Source: Panaeolus papilionaceus
Lineage: Eukaryota; Basidiomycota; Agaricomycetes; Agaricales
Length of the DNA stretch: 64,000 nucleotides
Assembly (NCBI GenBank): GCA_015501605.1
Contig: JADNRZ010000016.1
Span: 248,001-312,000, forward strand
Reading direction: 5' to 3'
In this document: in pieces, positions 12,461 through 24,533 of the stretch
How the letters are laid out: the number at the start of each line of letters is the position of its first letter
Position numbering within the stretch: the stretch's first letter is position 1
Notes under the pieces: generated by a model
What the model was told of the DNA's origin: nothing
Databases searched by the model: none
The model's input: the letters and a program-made list of their open reading frames with translations, nothing else
Position numbers and translations under genes: made by a program

Positions 12461-12671
12461 GTACTCTCAACAATTCCGTACTCACCCAACTTCAGATATG
12501 CGGAGCCCTCCTGATAGCTAGAATTTATAGACCACTCACACACATTTTCAAATAATCTTTGCTGTGAAAACCTAGAATACATATGATTGTCGTAATAGAT
12601 GTTGTTTCGGAGATATAAATAAGCAATATTCATGCACAACAAGATGAAAGATTATGCAGGACACGACGGGG

Positions 12672-14991
12672 TCATTCCGAGGTCACGGAATCAACACGAT
12701 TTACTATCCTCCAATTGTGACTTTGTACCGTCGATAGCATACTAAAAAGATGCGTCAACAGGTCATACAATAAGGACAGCTTGAATGCAAGGAATTCACG
12801 CACATCATATCTCACAATCTCATCCGTTGAAACAACAATAGAACGATCCGACGTTGTACCAGTCTTGCCTTCGGAACGGAAGTCAAGAGGGATGGAATCA
12901 TCGGCACCGTAGGAGTGTCCATAACCCGGAAGTTCGGAAAATGCATTCGAACGACTGTCAGTTGCTCTCTGTTAGGAAAGATGCATGATTTAGCTAAAAT
13001 CGAACAACAAAACATAACCCTTACCGTAGAGCTTTGCACTCTGAATGAAAGATTCGTGCTATCCGCTACATGGATGCTGTTGATGACACCCGTGCTGGTG
13101 CTATTCTTCTCCCGAATCACCGCTCGACTATTCAAGGTTGCGAGCAAGCTGTTAGCGTACACTGTGAATTCTCGATTAGTACACCAGCTAACTTGCAATT
13201 CCAGACAGATCTCACGCTTTCCAATGACAAAGTCGAGGCCAATAAACCAGAGACTGTGTGGCCGGATAGCAAACTGTGACAAGTATCAAGAACGGTGGTT
13301 AAATGGCATGGGAATTTGCAAAATAAATCCACGCACAACAATGACCTCGACGATAGCCACAACACTGAATGATATTAGCTCAAATATTCAGCTGTGTAGA
13401 TGCATACTTACGATGTTAGGAGGCATCGGTTTATAGCAAAAATGATCAGGGTTGTTATGAGAGCATTTGTCCTTTATCCTCGTTGTTAGAATACCCGTTC
13501 AGGTTTGAAGTGAAAACTCTCTTACCTCTTAATACCCGTTTTGCTCCCATGTAGCAAAATACAGAGAGCAGCGGCAATAATGATATCTGAGAGAACAGCG
13601 AAGATGGCGAATGGTGTGGCGGCAAAGATCTTGAAAGTTGGTTAGGTTAGTGAACATGAGCGGTATTCGATCGACTAACGGTGATTTCTTGTAATCTTGC
13701 AAGCTCTTTGAGGCGAAGCCTGCGATCATTCGTAGGCGATGAGCTTCAAATAGGATGGCGGGGGATTGAAACTACGCACATAAACACCACAGTCACTACA
13801 TTATCATGGTATTAGCCAGTCGGTTGAAGGAAGGATTGAGAGTAAAATCGTACCTAGCCCGAATATGAAATGGGCGAGGACGAGGACGAGCTAAACCAGC
13901 GGAATTATATGTGAGAACTCAAGGCGGTTAATGATACAGCAATAGAAATTAAACACTGACGATTGCCGACAGCAAGTACCATCTATACCTGGGTGGTGAC
14001 ACTGCCGACGCACAGGTATTAAGTTGGTGGTGGTACATTCGATCTGGGAGATAAACATACGATAGAATATACGAAACGCGAAGAAGCTACAAATAGGTGT
14101 TCGGACACGAAGTTCGCCATGCCAAGTAAAGGCATACACGCACCTTTGGACAATGCACGCTATAATCAAGTTGAAAAGCAGCGAAATCTATAGGAGAATT
14201 CATAACCACCAACTCATGGCGGATTTTAAGCAGCGAGCTTACGAAGAGAGTCCTAAACATACATTGTCGTGAGCTCAGCGCCAGGCAAGTAGGAAGGGTG
14301 AATGTATCTACCAGTGCCCTATTGGAAGTACCGACGGGTTTGAGTAATTCGTAATCTGCGAGGGTGATTCTTGTCAGCACTACTTCCGTTTACGTCAACT
14401 TTAGGGGTTACACACAAGGTAATGATACATGCACATGATGACTTCGTAGCAAGATATTTAGACGAATGATGTCCTGGGATGAAGAAAACAATTAGGCGCA
14501 CCTAGAATCATCTGCACAGTATCCAAAGCCCTATCAACAAATACAAGTAATGGAGCTGTTAACAGTGCGAGAGTATGTGGCGAGAGATGGACCACTACCA
14601 TACAACCCATATCTACGTGGATAGGAAAAGACGGTCAGTTGTATCTGACGCACAAATGAACGATTCAGACACACCAAGATTTTATTGCTCCTCGAATCTT
14701 TAGGATAGAAAACGAAGTAGAAGTATGTCTGAAAGCGAAAAACTTTAATGCTTTGTCCCCCCAACGGCGAATCTATGACGAACTTGCAAGGTCGTCACTC
14801 CATATAGGCTACATCGATCTTGTCAGAAAACAGAGGGAATTTTGAGTGCGAAAAACTTACACGGCCGTGGCAAACGCCCCCAATAAACTCGCGCCTGTCC
14901 TATTTTCAGCATAGAATTCCATCATGATTAACCGTTAATCACCATAGGTGTCGTCAATAACAATATGGACATGGGGTAGCGGTCCCGACAT
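12672..14991 (-). CDS. DUF6534-type multi-pass membrane protein
   Basis: A gene of many small exons. ATG at 14991 opens MSGPLPHVHIVIDDTYG. Later exons give TGASLLGAFATAV, TYFYFVFYPKDSRSNKILV, ALDTVQMILG, IFAATPFAIFAVLSDIIIAA, then ALCILLHGSKTGIKR, and YANSLLATLNSRAVIREK. This order of hydrophobic helices ending in a LLATLNSR motif is typical of the basidiomycete DUF6534 family (about seven TM helices, function unknown). The tail rich in polar residues runs to about 12860, with the first in-frame stop at 12672-12674. Several middle exon borders (13.7-14.4 kb) are uncertain. It is convergent with the OYE array. Confidence 0.7.
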
Positions 14992-15304
14992 GGTCAAGTT
15001 CACAAAGGATGGAGCTGGGCAAGAGGGAAGACGTTCATCCCGAAGGCTGTCTTTATGTATGATAGTGGGACATTACGAGATATTCTTCGAATCTTGTTTC
15101 ATAGATTCAGATAAATCCCCGGCCTGTCACGTTGCTTATAGGAAGGTTGACGCTGTTCCAACCAATCATAAAAAACGAAAATACCCTCCTTCTTCCATGT
15201 CATCGGCCACGGATGTGGAGAGCATATGGCATGGGCCGCAGCAATGGCCGTTAAACATGTAGATACGGCATTTTCCGATGAGTCTGTAGCTTGCTGTCCG
15301 TGAC

Positions 15305-15813
15305 AGCTATCTCAGAAACGATAGACCGCTTTTCACAACGCTCCGCTTATTGATTTTATTTACATTTGGAGCGGTACAAACAAAACAACCCACCAGTCGC
15401 GGTGTTGTGACTTATTGTATTCCTACATAGTTGTAGAGAAATAGTTATTCAAATATTATTTCTTGCCATTGTACCTGCTCGTTTACCCCTGCCTGATGCA
15501 AATCATCATGGGGAAACGCTCTCATATCTTGTATAAAACAAAGGAAAATATCATTCTTTTATCAGCATACAGAAACCAAAGCAGATTGCCGAAATGTTCA
15601 TGTCAGTGCTCGAATAAGACAACAGGTCAATGCACTTGCAATTGCGCAAAGGAGTGTACAAGTGACTGCACCAGCCTTAGCACCAGGTAGACCAAGAAGA
15701 TTGAGCTTGTCTGATACTGCTAGGGCGTGGTGTTTTGTTTGTATCGCTCCAAATGTAAATAAAATCAATAAGCGGAGCGTTGTGAAAAGCGGTCTATCGT
15801 TTCTGAGATAGCT
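15305..15813. mobile_element. 509-bp foldback element with 83-bp inverted arms
   Basis: Arms 15305-15387 and 15731-15813 are reverse complements with a single mismatch (GAGCGGTAC versus GAGCGATAC on the same strand sense). The loop is about 343 bp. Both outer ends are AGCT, which is palindromic, so it could be part of the arms or a target duplication. The loop contains a short frame with a cysteine-rich end (KCSCQCSNKTTGQCTCNC, 15590-15690) but no transposase. It is best read as a non-autonomous MITE-like or foldback element. Confidence 0.75.
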
Positions 15814-16690
15814 GGAATGGCATCAGCTGATTATATCCAAGTGCAGTTGAGAACCCAAATGAAAACTCGTGTCCGGATTCAATCTTGCTTTTGTACTGCA
15901 CAAAAAATAGATGAAAACTGCATTGCAGGTATCGCGAGTATTCAATAGGAACAACAGGGAAGCATCTTGTAACCTTCTTCATGAGAAGATGCACTGAAAT
16001 ATGGAAAGGTGGTTATGAGTCTGTCGAATCCCTGAAATGATCTCCTGCGAAGTGCAGTCAAAGTGCTGGTGAATAATCCGACATGATAGACGGTAAATGA
16101 CAGAGTCAGACGGATATACTCACATGTAAGTCTATTCAAGTGCACGTAAAGCGAATTGGGCGCGTCATCAGGAATTGATTTGAATGTGCCAGTTGAAGAC
16201 GGTAATTGCAGTCTCTGTTTGTTTTGTCCTAAACATAACTCCACATTTCGCCGTCGGCCGGTTCCAAGCCGTTTAAATCGTGGAGACAGGTGTGAACGCC
16301 TTAAATCCTATCAATCATGTCTGCATGTCGTGTTTGAACTTGCGCTACACATGTGGTCTGCGGGTTCCCAGCCATTGTGTTCTAATCTTAGGCATGCGGT
16401 GGCTTGGCCTGGGGCCTTTGAGAGCCTTCTCTTCAAATAGCTTGTAGTTGTAGATCTTCTTGAAGAACAAGTAAGTCTTGGGCTAAAGCGAAGTTCACTG
16501 AGGGGTCCATTTCAATTCCAATCACAGGAGTAACACCAATAAACAAAAGGACGACAAGAAGGCATATTTCCTACCCAGGACTGCCAATAAACAGATGATA
16601 GAGAGGTGGAAACAAATGAGATGGAGAAGGTGAAGGGTAGCAACTCAACTCGGTGTCTTGGATGGACGTCAATCCTTCGCCAAAATAGGT
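15814..16690. other. Intergenic region without a supported gene
   Basis: Contains minus-strand (15942-16244) and plus-strand (16156-16440) frames of about 95-100 codons with no recognisable family and no convincing splice partners. Nothing else was seen. Confidence 0.5.
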
Positions 16691-17107
16691 TCAGAACCTT
16701 CTTCGGCTGACGAAATTCTCTCGTCCTGGACGAGCAGAGAAATCGAGTCCCACTGCAGTAATCGTGCTCCCATCCCTCGACCTTCGCTTCTCAGGTCCAT
16801 GTGCCAATCCTCCTGTCGATCTAGAACCACGGGAGCTGCCGCGAGTGGACGAATGCTGAGGATGCATTTTGGCTCCGGGCCCGAGGTTGTGAGGTCCGTA
16901 ATACGGCATGGCTTTATCATGGTCGTCATTTAATCCAGCCCTGGAACCCTTGGGAGCGAAATGAGAGGTGCGGTCGAAGGAAGAACGGCGAGAAACTCCA
17001 ACAGGATCGCGCCCGCGTTTCGTCGCCGCCTGAGCTGGAATGATGCTGGGCGCGAGCACAGCGATGAAGCCTAACATTGCCAACTTGCGTTGTGCAGTCA
17101 TGATCAA
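16691..17107 (-). CDS. Small secreted Arg/Ser/Gly-rich protein
   Basis: A single frame of 138 aa. The N-terminus has a clear signal peptide: a basic start (TAQRK), a hydrophobic core LAMLGFIAVLAPSII and a likely cleavage after PAQA. The mature part is polar and rich in Arg, Ser, Gly and His (PHNLGPGAKMHPQHSSTRGSSRGSRS) with no cysteines, so it is likely disordered. ATG 17107 is the first Met of the signal peptide. An antisense frame at 16658-16933 is a shadow. No family recognised. Confidence 0.65.
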   Translation of the reverse strand: MIMTAQRKLAMLGFIAVLAPSIIPAQAATKRGRDPVGVSRRSSFDRTSHFAPKGSRAGLNDDHDKAMPYYGPHNLGPGAKMHPQHSSTRGSSRGSRSTGGLAHGPEKRRSRDGSTITAVGLDFSARPGRENFVSRRRF

Positions 17108-17720
17108 GCACGTATAAAAGTTCGTTTGCTAGTGTATGAGATTGCTAAAGTGAACGAGGGATCGAAGGGACTGTAAGATTGATGGTTAACCTTGATCATC
17201 ATCGTCGTCAGAATCAGGGATATCAGATGAGAAGATGCCACGACTGACCTGCAACCAGAAGAAAAGGACTATCAAGTGCGGAAGTCGCCTGTAGAGGGTG
17301 CAGAGACCAGCTCTGACGGTTGTTGAGACGATGGATGGGATGCGACGTGGATGACGGAATCAAAAGGAATTATAAACACAACGGCATGTAGGTAGGGTCG
17401 CAAATGCTGTGCGCCCAGCCCTGATCCGATAAAGTTGAAAGATCAGTTGCAGAGCATCAAGGTCATCATCAAGGAACATGTGAGCAACGTTTGTGAAGAA
17501 GTGATAATGGGTGTAATTTATACAACATGCAGCACAGCAAGGGAATATCCCATCGAAAAAGCAATAAAACGAACAAAAAAGTGTCATACATCTTGCAAAT
17601 AAATCAATCTGTCCATCACAATCCGCCCAAGTTGAAGAGAAATCAGTCATATATATCCCAAAGTGTATCTCGACCCCCTGGTAAAAACTCTAACTGGGGG
17701 GCCAAAATCAACGATATCTG
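17108..17720. other. Intergenic region between secreted protein and OXR1-like gene
   Basis: A minus-strand frame at 17360-17650 is Cys/Phe-rich but has no family signature, and it lies where the upstream region of the secreted-protein gene and the 3' region of the OXR1-like gene meet. No gene called. Confidence 0.4.
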
Positions 17721-20404
17721 TCAGACCATGGCCCAAACCTCCAACCCAACACACTCAAATACAACAGATGAGCCCTTCTTTTCTCCTGGGGAGCATAGTG
17801 GATCGTTTTGGAATGTAGGGCAAGGTGCTGATGAGCCCTCAAATAGGGACTCGTCGAGATAGAGACCATAGTGGCCATCCCTAGGAGATCCACATAAGTA
17901 GGCATAATAAGAAACCAACGATAACGACGTACCCTCCACCAAAGGATATATATTGGGGTTCCACGAGTGCGGTGTAATTGTTCTTCCCCGTGCAGCGGAA
18001 AATCTGAAGTCGACTGTTTGAATACTTCCATAGGAACCTATGAAAAGTAAGGATTTTGTTCTGAGCAAACCGATTTAGTGGCACGCGACAAGATGAAACT
18101 CACGATTCTCCGCCCCCAAAGTGCGAATTACCCTTCAAGTGTCTCGTTCTGATCCCCTCGCCCAGCCAAGCTCCAAATACCGTATCTCCGGAGTCCTTGA
18201 TGACCAACAACATCCCGGTGTTGCCGAGCTCACCAGGCTTGGGCGGCCTTGAGTAATGTTTCTCGGAGAGCGTATACAGGGTGTTGAGTGATATGCCATG
18301 TTGGTCCAGTGAGTATATGAGCGACCATGCTTTGGGGAGACGGAACAGTGCTGGAAGGTGAGAGCGGATCTAGAGACAGGCAGTGATGTCAGTTTTGATT
18401 GAAGGAATAGCAGAATTGTCTCATTGCTCGGCAGTAGTGACAAATGGAAGAAAGGTATAGTGGCAGCTAGCATGAGGTTGTATAGCGAAAAGCGAGCATG
18501 CACAAAAGCCAACAGAACCAAAGAAAGGAAGAACGTACCGAACCAGCCAATTCTGGCGTTAAAATGGGATCAGTGCTTGCTTTACGTCCCTTGAGCTCAA
18601 CCCCTCCCGTCGCTTTGTCGATGAACTCGCCCATCCCGACTACAGGCATCTGGTTGCGATTTGTTGGTGGTGGATTTGAGTAAGTCTTGTTGATATTAGT
18701 GCCAACACACCATTCCCCTGCGTCAGGCACCGAAGGCCTATCACGGCTTCTTCCCCTCTCCGTATAGACCGAATGTGGCTGGCGCTGGCCAGGCTCTCCA
18801 GCAAATCCCTCTGGCCCAATTGACCGGCTGACAGCTGGCTTTGTCCCTCTAAGCGATCCAAACCCAAAGCTGCCAAAGGTATTCGCCCACCCTCCTTTGC
18901 TCGCTGTCGTCTCGCTGCTCCATTTCCTGTCTTGGTGGCTGGTCAGATCATCATGGCTGTCATTATCGCGATCCCAGGGTGGCGGGGACTGAGTTATTGG
19001 GGGAAGGGGTTTAGCGTTCTGTGACAACTGATTCTGATGCGCCAGTCTCTCGTGCTCCAGCTGTGTGGAGAATCCCTTGTCCCAATCATAACCTTCTCCT
19101 TTGAAACCAGGTGCCCCCGACGGAGGAATGTAGACGTGTGACGCGAACGGTGAATTGGAATGTGTGATGGTGGCAGGCGCAAATGGTGTCCCATGAGTGA
19201 TGTTGGGTTGAATAGGCTGTGGTAGGGTTTTGGCCCTAGTAGGAGAATTAGACGAGCCACGTCTACGGGAGTCTTGCAAGGAGGAATGTGTGGAAGACGG
19301 AGACGATGACGGCGAGCCGGAGTTGGAAAGATGGTCGTTAAATATGGACTCCAGAGATGGCTTTGCACCCTGTGATGGAATAGAAGAAGGACGAAGGAGT
19401 GAAGACATCCATTTTGTTGGGATATTAGATAAGGATTGATAACTTGAGAGGTTGGCCTGAGGGTTGGTATCAGTTTTGTTTAGGTCCAGAGGGTCTACGT
19501 TGAGATATGAAGTCGATGACTGGGCTACGACATTAGGCGAGGAGATGGGTGGGGCGAGGCTAGGTGGCGTTGTAAGAGGGAGTGAAGCAGTTCGTGCCAG
19601 GTTTGAGCTACGTCGAGATAGGGGCTGTTTAGGATCAACGATGTTACTCTGAGGCGATGCGAAGTAGTGGTGATCAAGACCATCTTCGACATCGACAGGA
19701 GGACTTTGATGAGGGGGAAGTGGTGGCGAATGTATCTTCCATGCTGAGGGTGATTTAGGTGGTGGGTTAGGAGCTGGAGACGTGGGTGACATGGCTGGGG
19801 GCAGGGACTTGTTTATGTCTGGCTCAGGCTTGGCCGAGCCTCCAAACTTCAAGTCTTTCAGGAAGTACATGGGGTCGTCTTCGTGCTCTAGTAACTCGTC
19901 AAGTATAAGACTTCTTCTTTCTGCTGCGGATTTCGTAGCATCCTTGGTCACCGCGTCGAAGAACGTCTTGCTGGCAGGCGCAGCAGATTGTTTACTCGCA
20001 GATTCCAGAGGGTTGGGTAGCTGCTGTTCTTCAAATGACCCGAAGTCCGCAGAAAGTGGGTCGTCAAATTCGGCAACAGATACGAAGGACCCGAAGTCTG
20101 ACTGTGAGCTGACGCTGCCAGAACGTCTGGAATGTGATTTAATATGTATGGGTTCGCTGAACCCGGATTTTATTTGCGCATCCATAACTGCATCTGGTAC
20201 AGGAGTCATTGTAGGAGATGCCTTTGGAGTAGATGGGTTGAACAACGGAGCAAATTTGCTTTCCTCGTCCACTCCACGAGATCCAGCTGCTGCGTAGGTG
20301 TTCTGTGTTGGTGTCGGTACAGGGGTGGTGGATTGGGAGTGAGAACTCTGATGCGATGGTGATTCTAATGCATCTATATTCTCAAAAGAAAGCGACGACG
20401 ACAT
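17721..20404 (-). CDS. OXR1: TLDc-domain protein, OXR1-like (oxidation resistance)
   Basis: 798 aa from exons 20404-18539, 18369-18104, 18037-17933 and 17880-17721. The first 620 residues are low-complexity (Ser/Pro-rich) with acidic FGSF motifs (DFGSFVSVAEFDDP, DFGSFEEQQLPNP) and a helical piece FFDAVTKDATKSAAERRSLI. The C-terminus is a full TLDc domain: WSLIYSLDQHGISLNTLYTL, LLVIKDSGDTVFGAWLGEGI, FGGGESFLW, CTGKNNYTALVEPQYISFGG, GHYGLYLDESLFEGSSAPCP, and FECVGLEVWAMV-stop. TLDc proteins protect against oxidative damage and, in yeast, Oxr1 promotes V-ATPase disassembly. The long N-terminal extension is bigger than in yeast Oxr1. Frame phases agree at every intron. Confidence 0.92.
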
Positions 20405-21734
20405 TGTTGCGGATATTTATAAAAAAAGGGTCGTAAGCCGTGAATAATCTAAAACCTGATGGCAAACAACCGAGATACTTCTCTCATCAATGTCAACAAC
20501 GTGGATAGCGATGTGAAAAGCTCACCTGTTCAGGGTTATAGTATCTGACGAAATAGTAGAAAAATCAGGGCTCGGAAATGAAAGGCCTAGTAATAACTGA
20601 ATAAAATTCCAGCGCCTGTGGGCATGATTCATCACACTGAAGCAGATGTTAGATGTTAAATGGCGCACCTAATGACCAACACCCTTGTCTCAACTTTAAT
20701 GATTCATCCAAAAGGCATCAGTTCGCCGTTAATCCCTTTATTCCTGTCAGTAAAATTCCAATAGTGGTAATAAGGCTGCTATGATGAATGGTTAACGATG
20801 GAGGTGGTCATGAATGCTGATGAAAGAGTCTCGCAGCTAGCTCCATCCACATCCGCATCACTCCAACATGACCGTGAGATACTTGGCTAAATAAAGAAAA
20901 CCTCCTAAAATATGTTGCCCCTCATCGCCTCTTTTGTATTAATATTGAAATTGTATATCCTGTTCTCAGTTCCTAAGTCATTAATTCAGTTAATGGGAGA
21001 AAAGTCTACATACAAAAACCACGACCAGTACTTCGAGCTGTACTGTGGTGACCTCAAAAACGAATCCCTTGAGGGATGCCTCGGATCACTTGAGGGTCGA
21101 ATGTATTATGAACTCGCGAGTGGGTGCACCTGAACGAACGTGTGTTGACGCTCAGGCCTTGTCGGACACATCTAAGCGTTCAACGTAATGATAAAATTGT
21201 GTGTAGACCACTTTCCCTGAATCGTTCCCCGACTACCCGGCTATTCTCTCTATCATATCGCCAAAGTTATATTTGAGGGCAGCCAAGTCCATGCCACATC
21301 GAGTACTAATGCACCACTGAGAGGTGGCACCATGTTATCTCTGATTCATACAGCAAGCATCCGGGAATCGCCATCAGTATGCCCGAACCGCCCAACGCCC
21401 GCGCTCATACCAATCCGCAGAAGCCCTAACGCTCTAGACTGATGATATATATATGTGTGTGTGTGTTGTCGATGGAGCCTAAAAGAGGTCGATCGCGTAT
21501 TTTGAACTCCCCTCAACGTGACCGTAATCTGGGTTGACCTAGAACTAACCCGGGCGCTGTCATGGATATTTCGACTCTTGCACAAATGGTTTGATAGCGT
21601 CAAGTCCTTTATTTCGCGAGTGAACGATAAAGAGCAAGATCAAAGTGAAGCGAGGGGTGATGGTATACCTTTCTCTCACGATATGCCTTTAATGTAAGCG
21701 TTCTCGCTGCCTCCACTGCATTGATGTCGAATAC
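20405..21734. other. Upstream region of OXR1-like gene and start of repeat-rich compartment
   Basis: No supported gene. A short TA/TG microsatellite lies near 21446-21468 (atatatatatgtgtgtgtgt). Frames at 20912-21133 and 21346-21603 have no family features. Confidence 0.5.
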
Positions 21735-22135
21735 TGGGTTATTGATACCGATGGTGCTATTGAGGATCAGGAATGTCCGCGTTAAATATAGATGGACTGA
21801 ACACCCGGGCACGAGCACCCCACATGAGGATTACCCATTGTAGTCATTTCGAGGGAGCTCCGCAGTATACATGGTCATGGGATCTCAAGCTAATGTTAGA
21901 AAATGTATAATGAAGTCGAAGAAATCTTCCGTAGATCGAATTTCCAGAGGATTCGCGTTTATGTCCAATCGACCTTCAACCATGGAAGTCGCGTGTGACA
22001 GAAGGCGCGAAAATGAGACGACAGCAGAATGGGAGCAGAAGAAATTAACGCGTCAACGAGTCAACGACACAGTATTTGTCCCGTATAAATGTTATAGATA
22101 TTACGTGTGCGTCGAATATGATGGCACCCCATAAT
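21735..22135 (+). repeat. R repeat copy 1 (SSCP upstream repeat)
   Basis: Shares the ordered landmarks GATGGTGCTATTGAG, GATTACCCATyGTAGT, CCGCAGTAT, AATGAA-TCGAA-GAATCTTCC, GGATTCG and AGTCGCGTG with copies at 42.74, 43.47, 48.30 and 49.06 kb. It is divergent from the others (about 75-80 percent by eye). It leads directly into the promoter of the SSCP gene at 22506. Confidence 0.7.
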
Positions 22136-22505
22136 TGGTGGATATGAATTCTGAAGGTTTGGGTATTCATGTCTAATTTTAATGGTGATTCTGAGATGTT
22201 TTTTTATCTATGACAACAGTTCATAGAGCCTTCTAGTTGTTAGCTATATATTATGGCCTAATTTGGTTACAACCCGCATATCCCCATTTATGAACATTGC
22301 TGCGCAGTCAAAGAGCACGGCGCTTAATATACACATCGCATTTGTCATGGAGGGCGTACGCGAATAAAAAATGGGGTAGATCTGATCTTCAGCTCTCTTA
22401 GTTTTGGGATGAGCTTCATATAAAACCCATTGCGATATGCAGATGAGGCTATAATATGCCTTGACTGTAATCTCGAGACAGTTGAATATCCACTCGAACC
22501 CAACG

Positions 22506-22896
22506 ATGAAGCTCTCTTGCTGGACCATAATCTCTGTCACTCTTCTACACCTCCCACTTAACGGTTTTGCATCCCCGATAGATATGGGAGGTACATCGGG
22601 TATGAGACGGGAAATTACTCGTAGGAATTGCTCATTAACCCTGCATTTGCTTAACCTAGACTTGGAGGCCCGTGTCACTTGTTTATCACCCAATTGATCG
22701 ACTGTCCGCGGAAAGGTATTAACTCATATTAAGGCCCTGACGATCGACCGAGTGTGACTTGTCTTCTTCAAATCGATTAATTGGTAGAACGCCCCTGATA
22801 GTGACTTCCGAATGGATCGCTGTCCGCAGTGGCTGCTTGAGCACTGCTCTGCGCGAAGCATGCAAGCCTCCCAGAAATTCATCCCGTTTGGGTTAG
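22506..22896 (+). pseudogene. SSCP-1: small secreted cysteine-rich peptide locus, probably decayed
   Basis: Exon 1 (22506-22599, 94 nt) encodes signal peptide MKLSCWTIISVTLLHLPLNG followed by FASPIDMGGTS. Exon 2 (22660-22680, 21 nt) gives DLEARVT. Both have the same length and phase as in the copy at 44537. The last exon is also visible (CLSTALREACKPPRNSSRLG-stop, 22894-22896), conserving a C-x8-C pair. The third exon (from 22734, CPDD...) has lost its splice donor and the Cys spacing of the other copies, so the gene is probably broken. The intron donor after ACTT is the unusual GTTTAT. Confidence 0.6.
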
Positions 22897-23605
22897 TAGC
22901 CACCTAGCAGGGAATGGTGATAATTGAATTAAAAATAGGAAGACATCGAGGAAAGTCGTAATGTAATATGGTTGATTGCACAAGCGCGATTGACGATGCT
23001 AGTGTTCCTTATCTCAGTATGATACTGAGAACGAAACATGGGCGCCTATCGGATATGCCGTGAATGGATGTTCAATGTAGCAATTTCACTATCCGAACGA
23101 ATGCACTAAGACAGCACACGTTCGGTGCCTTGTAATTTATCACAGTCATAGAAATATTCTTAGGAATACCTTGGAAGACTCGGTGTGGTGGTGAAAAACA
23201 AATTTTCTGGTCTATTATTATCATCCGGACACAATAGGTACCTGATAATTGTTAATGATTTACAATTTCCGAGCTTGTCGTAAAGTGCTAAATTAACCCT
23301 GGGAACAGTAGACATCCAGGCCCAAAAATACAGGCCCCTGCAGCGAGGCCTTAGAATCAGCTTTTCACATAAAAGGCCAACAAACTCGGTGCGACGGCTA
23401 TCCCTCCGTTGACCCCATTTTTCTTCTAAAAATGAAGGTTTCTTGCACTACCATTTTCTACACCACCGTTATGGTGTTATATCTTCCCTGGAAGGGTTTC
23501 TCGGCCCCTGTTGCAATGGCGCCCGCAGAATGTTCGTAGAGATACCTGATTGACTGAAGAAATGTTGCTACTAATGAGACATTACAGTTGGCTTTAGCGT
23601 TGCAG

Positions 23606-23611
23606 CACGTG
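23606..23611. repeat. Left CACGTG target-site duplication
   Basis: CACGTG directly precedes the left inverted repeat and recurs at 34854-34859 after the right one. Because CACGTG is its own reverse complement it cannot be told from arm sequence by itself, but the paralogous site at 51.75 kb (GCACGTACACCTTGTTCG) has one copy only (CACGTA) and no insert. Confidence 0.7.
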
Positions 23612-23707
23612 TATGGTGCGCCGTTTGCACAAATATTATTTGGTCCTTTCATTTCAAGTATTTTTAGTAGTCTATCTAAACTTTTGTAACTACATGATGA
23701 ATCTAAA
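23612..23707 (+). repeat. Left 96-bp terminal inverted repeat
   Basis: Identical to the reverse complement of 34758-34853 over 96 bp, starting TATGGTGCGCCG and ending GATGAATCTAAA. Confidence 0.9.
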
Positions 23708-23930
23708 TTTCTCTTGGGCGCTTTCAGTACTCATCTAAACATCTCTCGGGCGCTTTCAGTATCCATCCATCCATCTATTGAGCGCTTAACATATTTTTCA
23801 AACATTTCTCGAGCGCTTGTGTAAATGTTTGTTACATTGACACAAATTCAATGCCTCTTCAAACATTTCCTGAGCGCTTACAAGGCAACAGTTCATTTGT
23901 AAAAAAAATACGAGCGCTTATATAGATTAA
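23700..23930 (+). repeat. Left subterminal repeat array
   Basis: About six degenerate copies of a ~19-bp unit ending in GCGCTT: TTCTCTTGGGCGCTT, AAACATCTCTCGGGCGCTT, ATTGAGCGCTT, AAACATTTCTCGAGCGCTT, AAACATTTCCTGAGCGCTT and ATACGAGCGCTT. Mirror-image copies lie inside the right arm. Likely transposase-binding sites. Confidence 0.75.
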
Positions 23931-24533
23931 TAGTAGACATAGAAATGGAGCCCGAATAATAGAAACTATACTGAGATTTAATTTTTCTTTCTAAATATTT
24001 GTACATTATCGAGCCATTGATCGGAGTTTCAATATACCACGGCATGAAAAGCGGAGCTTGAAATAGACATCAACGATGTCAGCGGAGCTCAAAATATATG
24101 AAAAAAGGCCCGCCCTAAACAATCGAGACCTGATATCGCTCACACAGGCGTATCATGTTTCCTTTTCTCCCACCACAACGCCAACATTATTAATAGCCTC
24201 GCTCACGTTTAAGTAGAATCATAGATAGATAATTCAGATAAAATACAAACCTAATAAGCAATTAAGGTGCAAGATACGCCAATATGAGGAAGATCCAAAG
24301 CTCAGCAACTTGCGTGCCCCGCCCTCAGAAACGGAAGTGGCAGGCAATGGTAAGGATGGATGGATAAAGGCACACTCACAAATGCCTGACTCAATCAATC
24401 CTTCCTTGCCAGAATGAAGAAACCGACTCGCATGGGATCATAAGCATGGCAAGAGCCTACCAGGAAGGTGATTACAGTTAGTTGATTCAGCAAATCGACT
24501 TGTAATGACAAAGACCAACTACTAGATGACCCG
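23931..24533. other. Element-internal non-coding region upstream of the Spt5-like gene
   Basis: AT-rich sequence with a few imperfect AGCGGAGCTT/C-type repeats near 24050-24090. It presumably contains the promoter and 5' leader of the Spt5-like gene. No open frame of note. Confidence 0.5.

Noticed and set aside
16658..16933. Plus-strand frame opposite the secreted-protein gene
   Set aside because: It is the antisense shadow of a frame with a convincing signal peptide.
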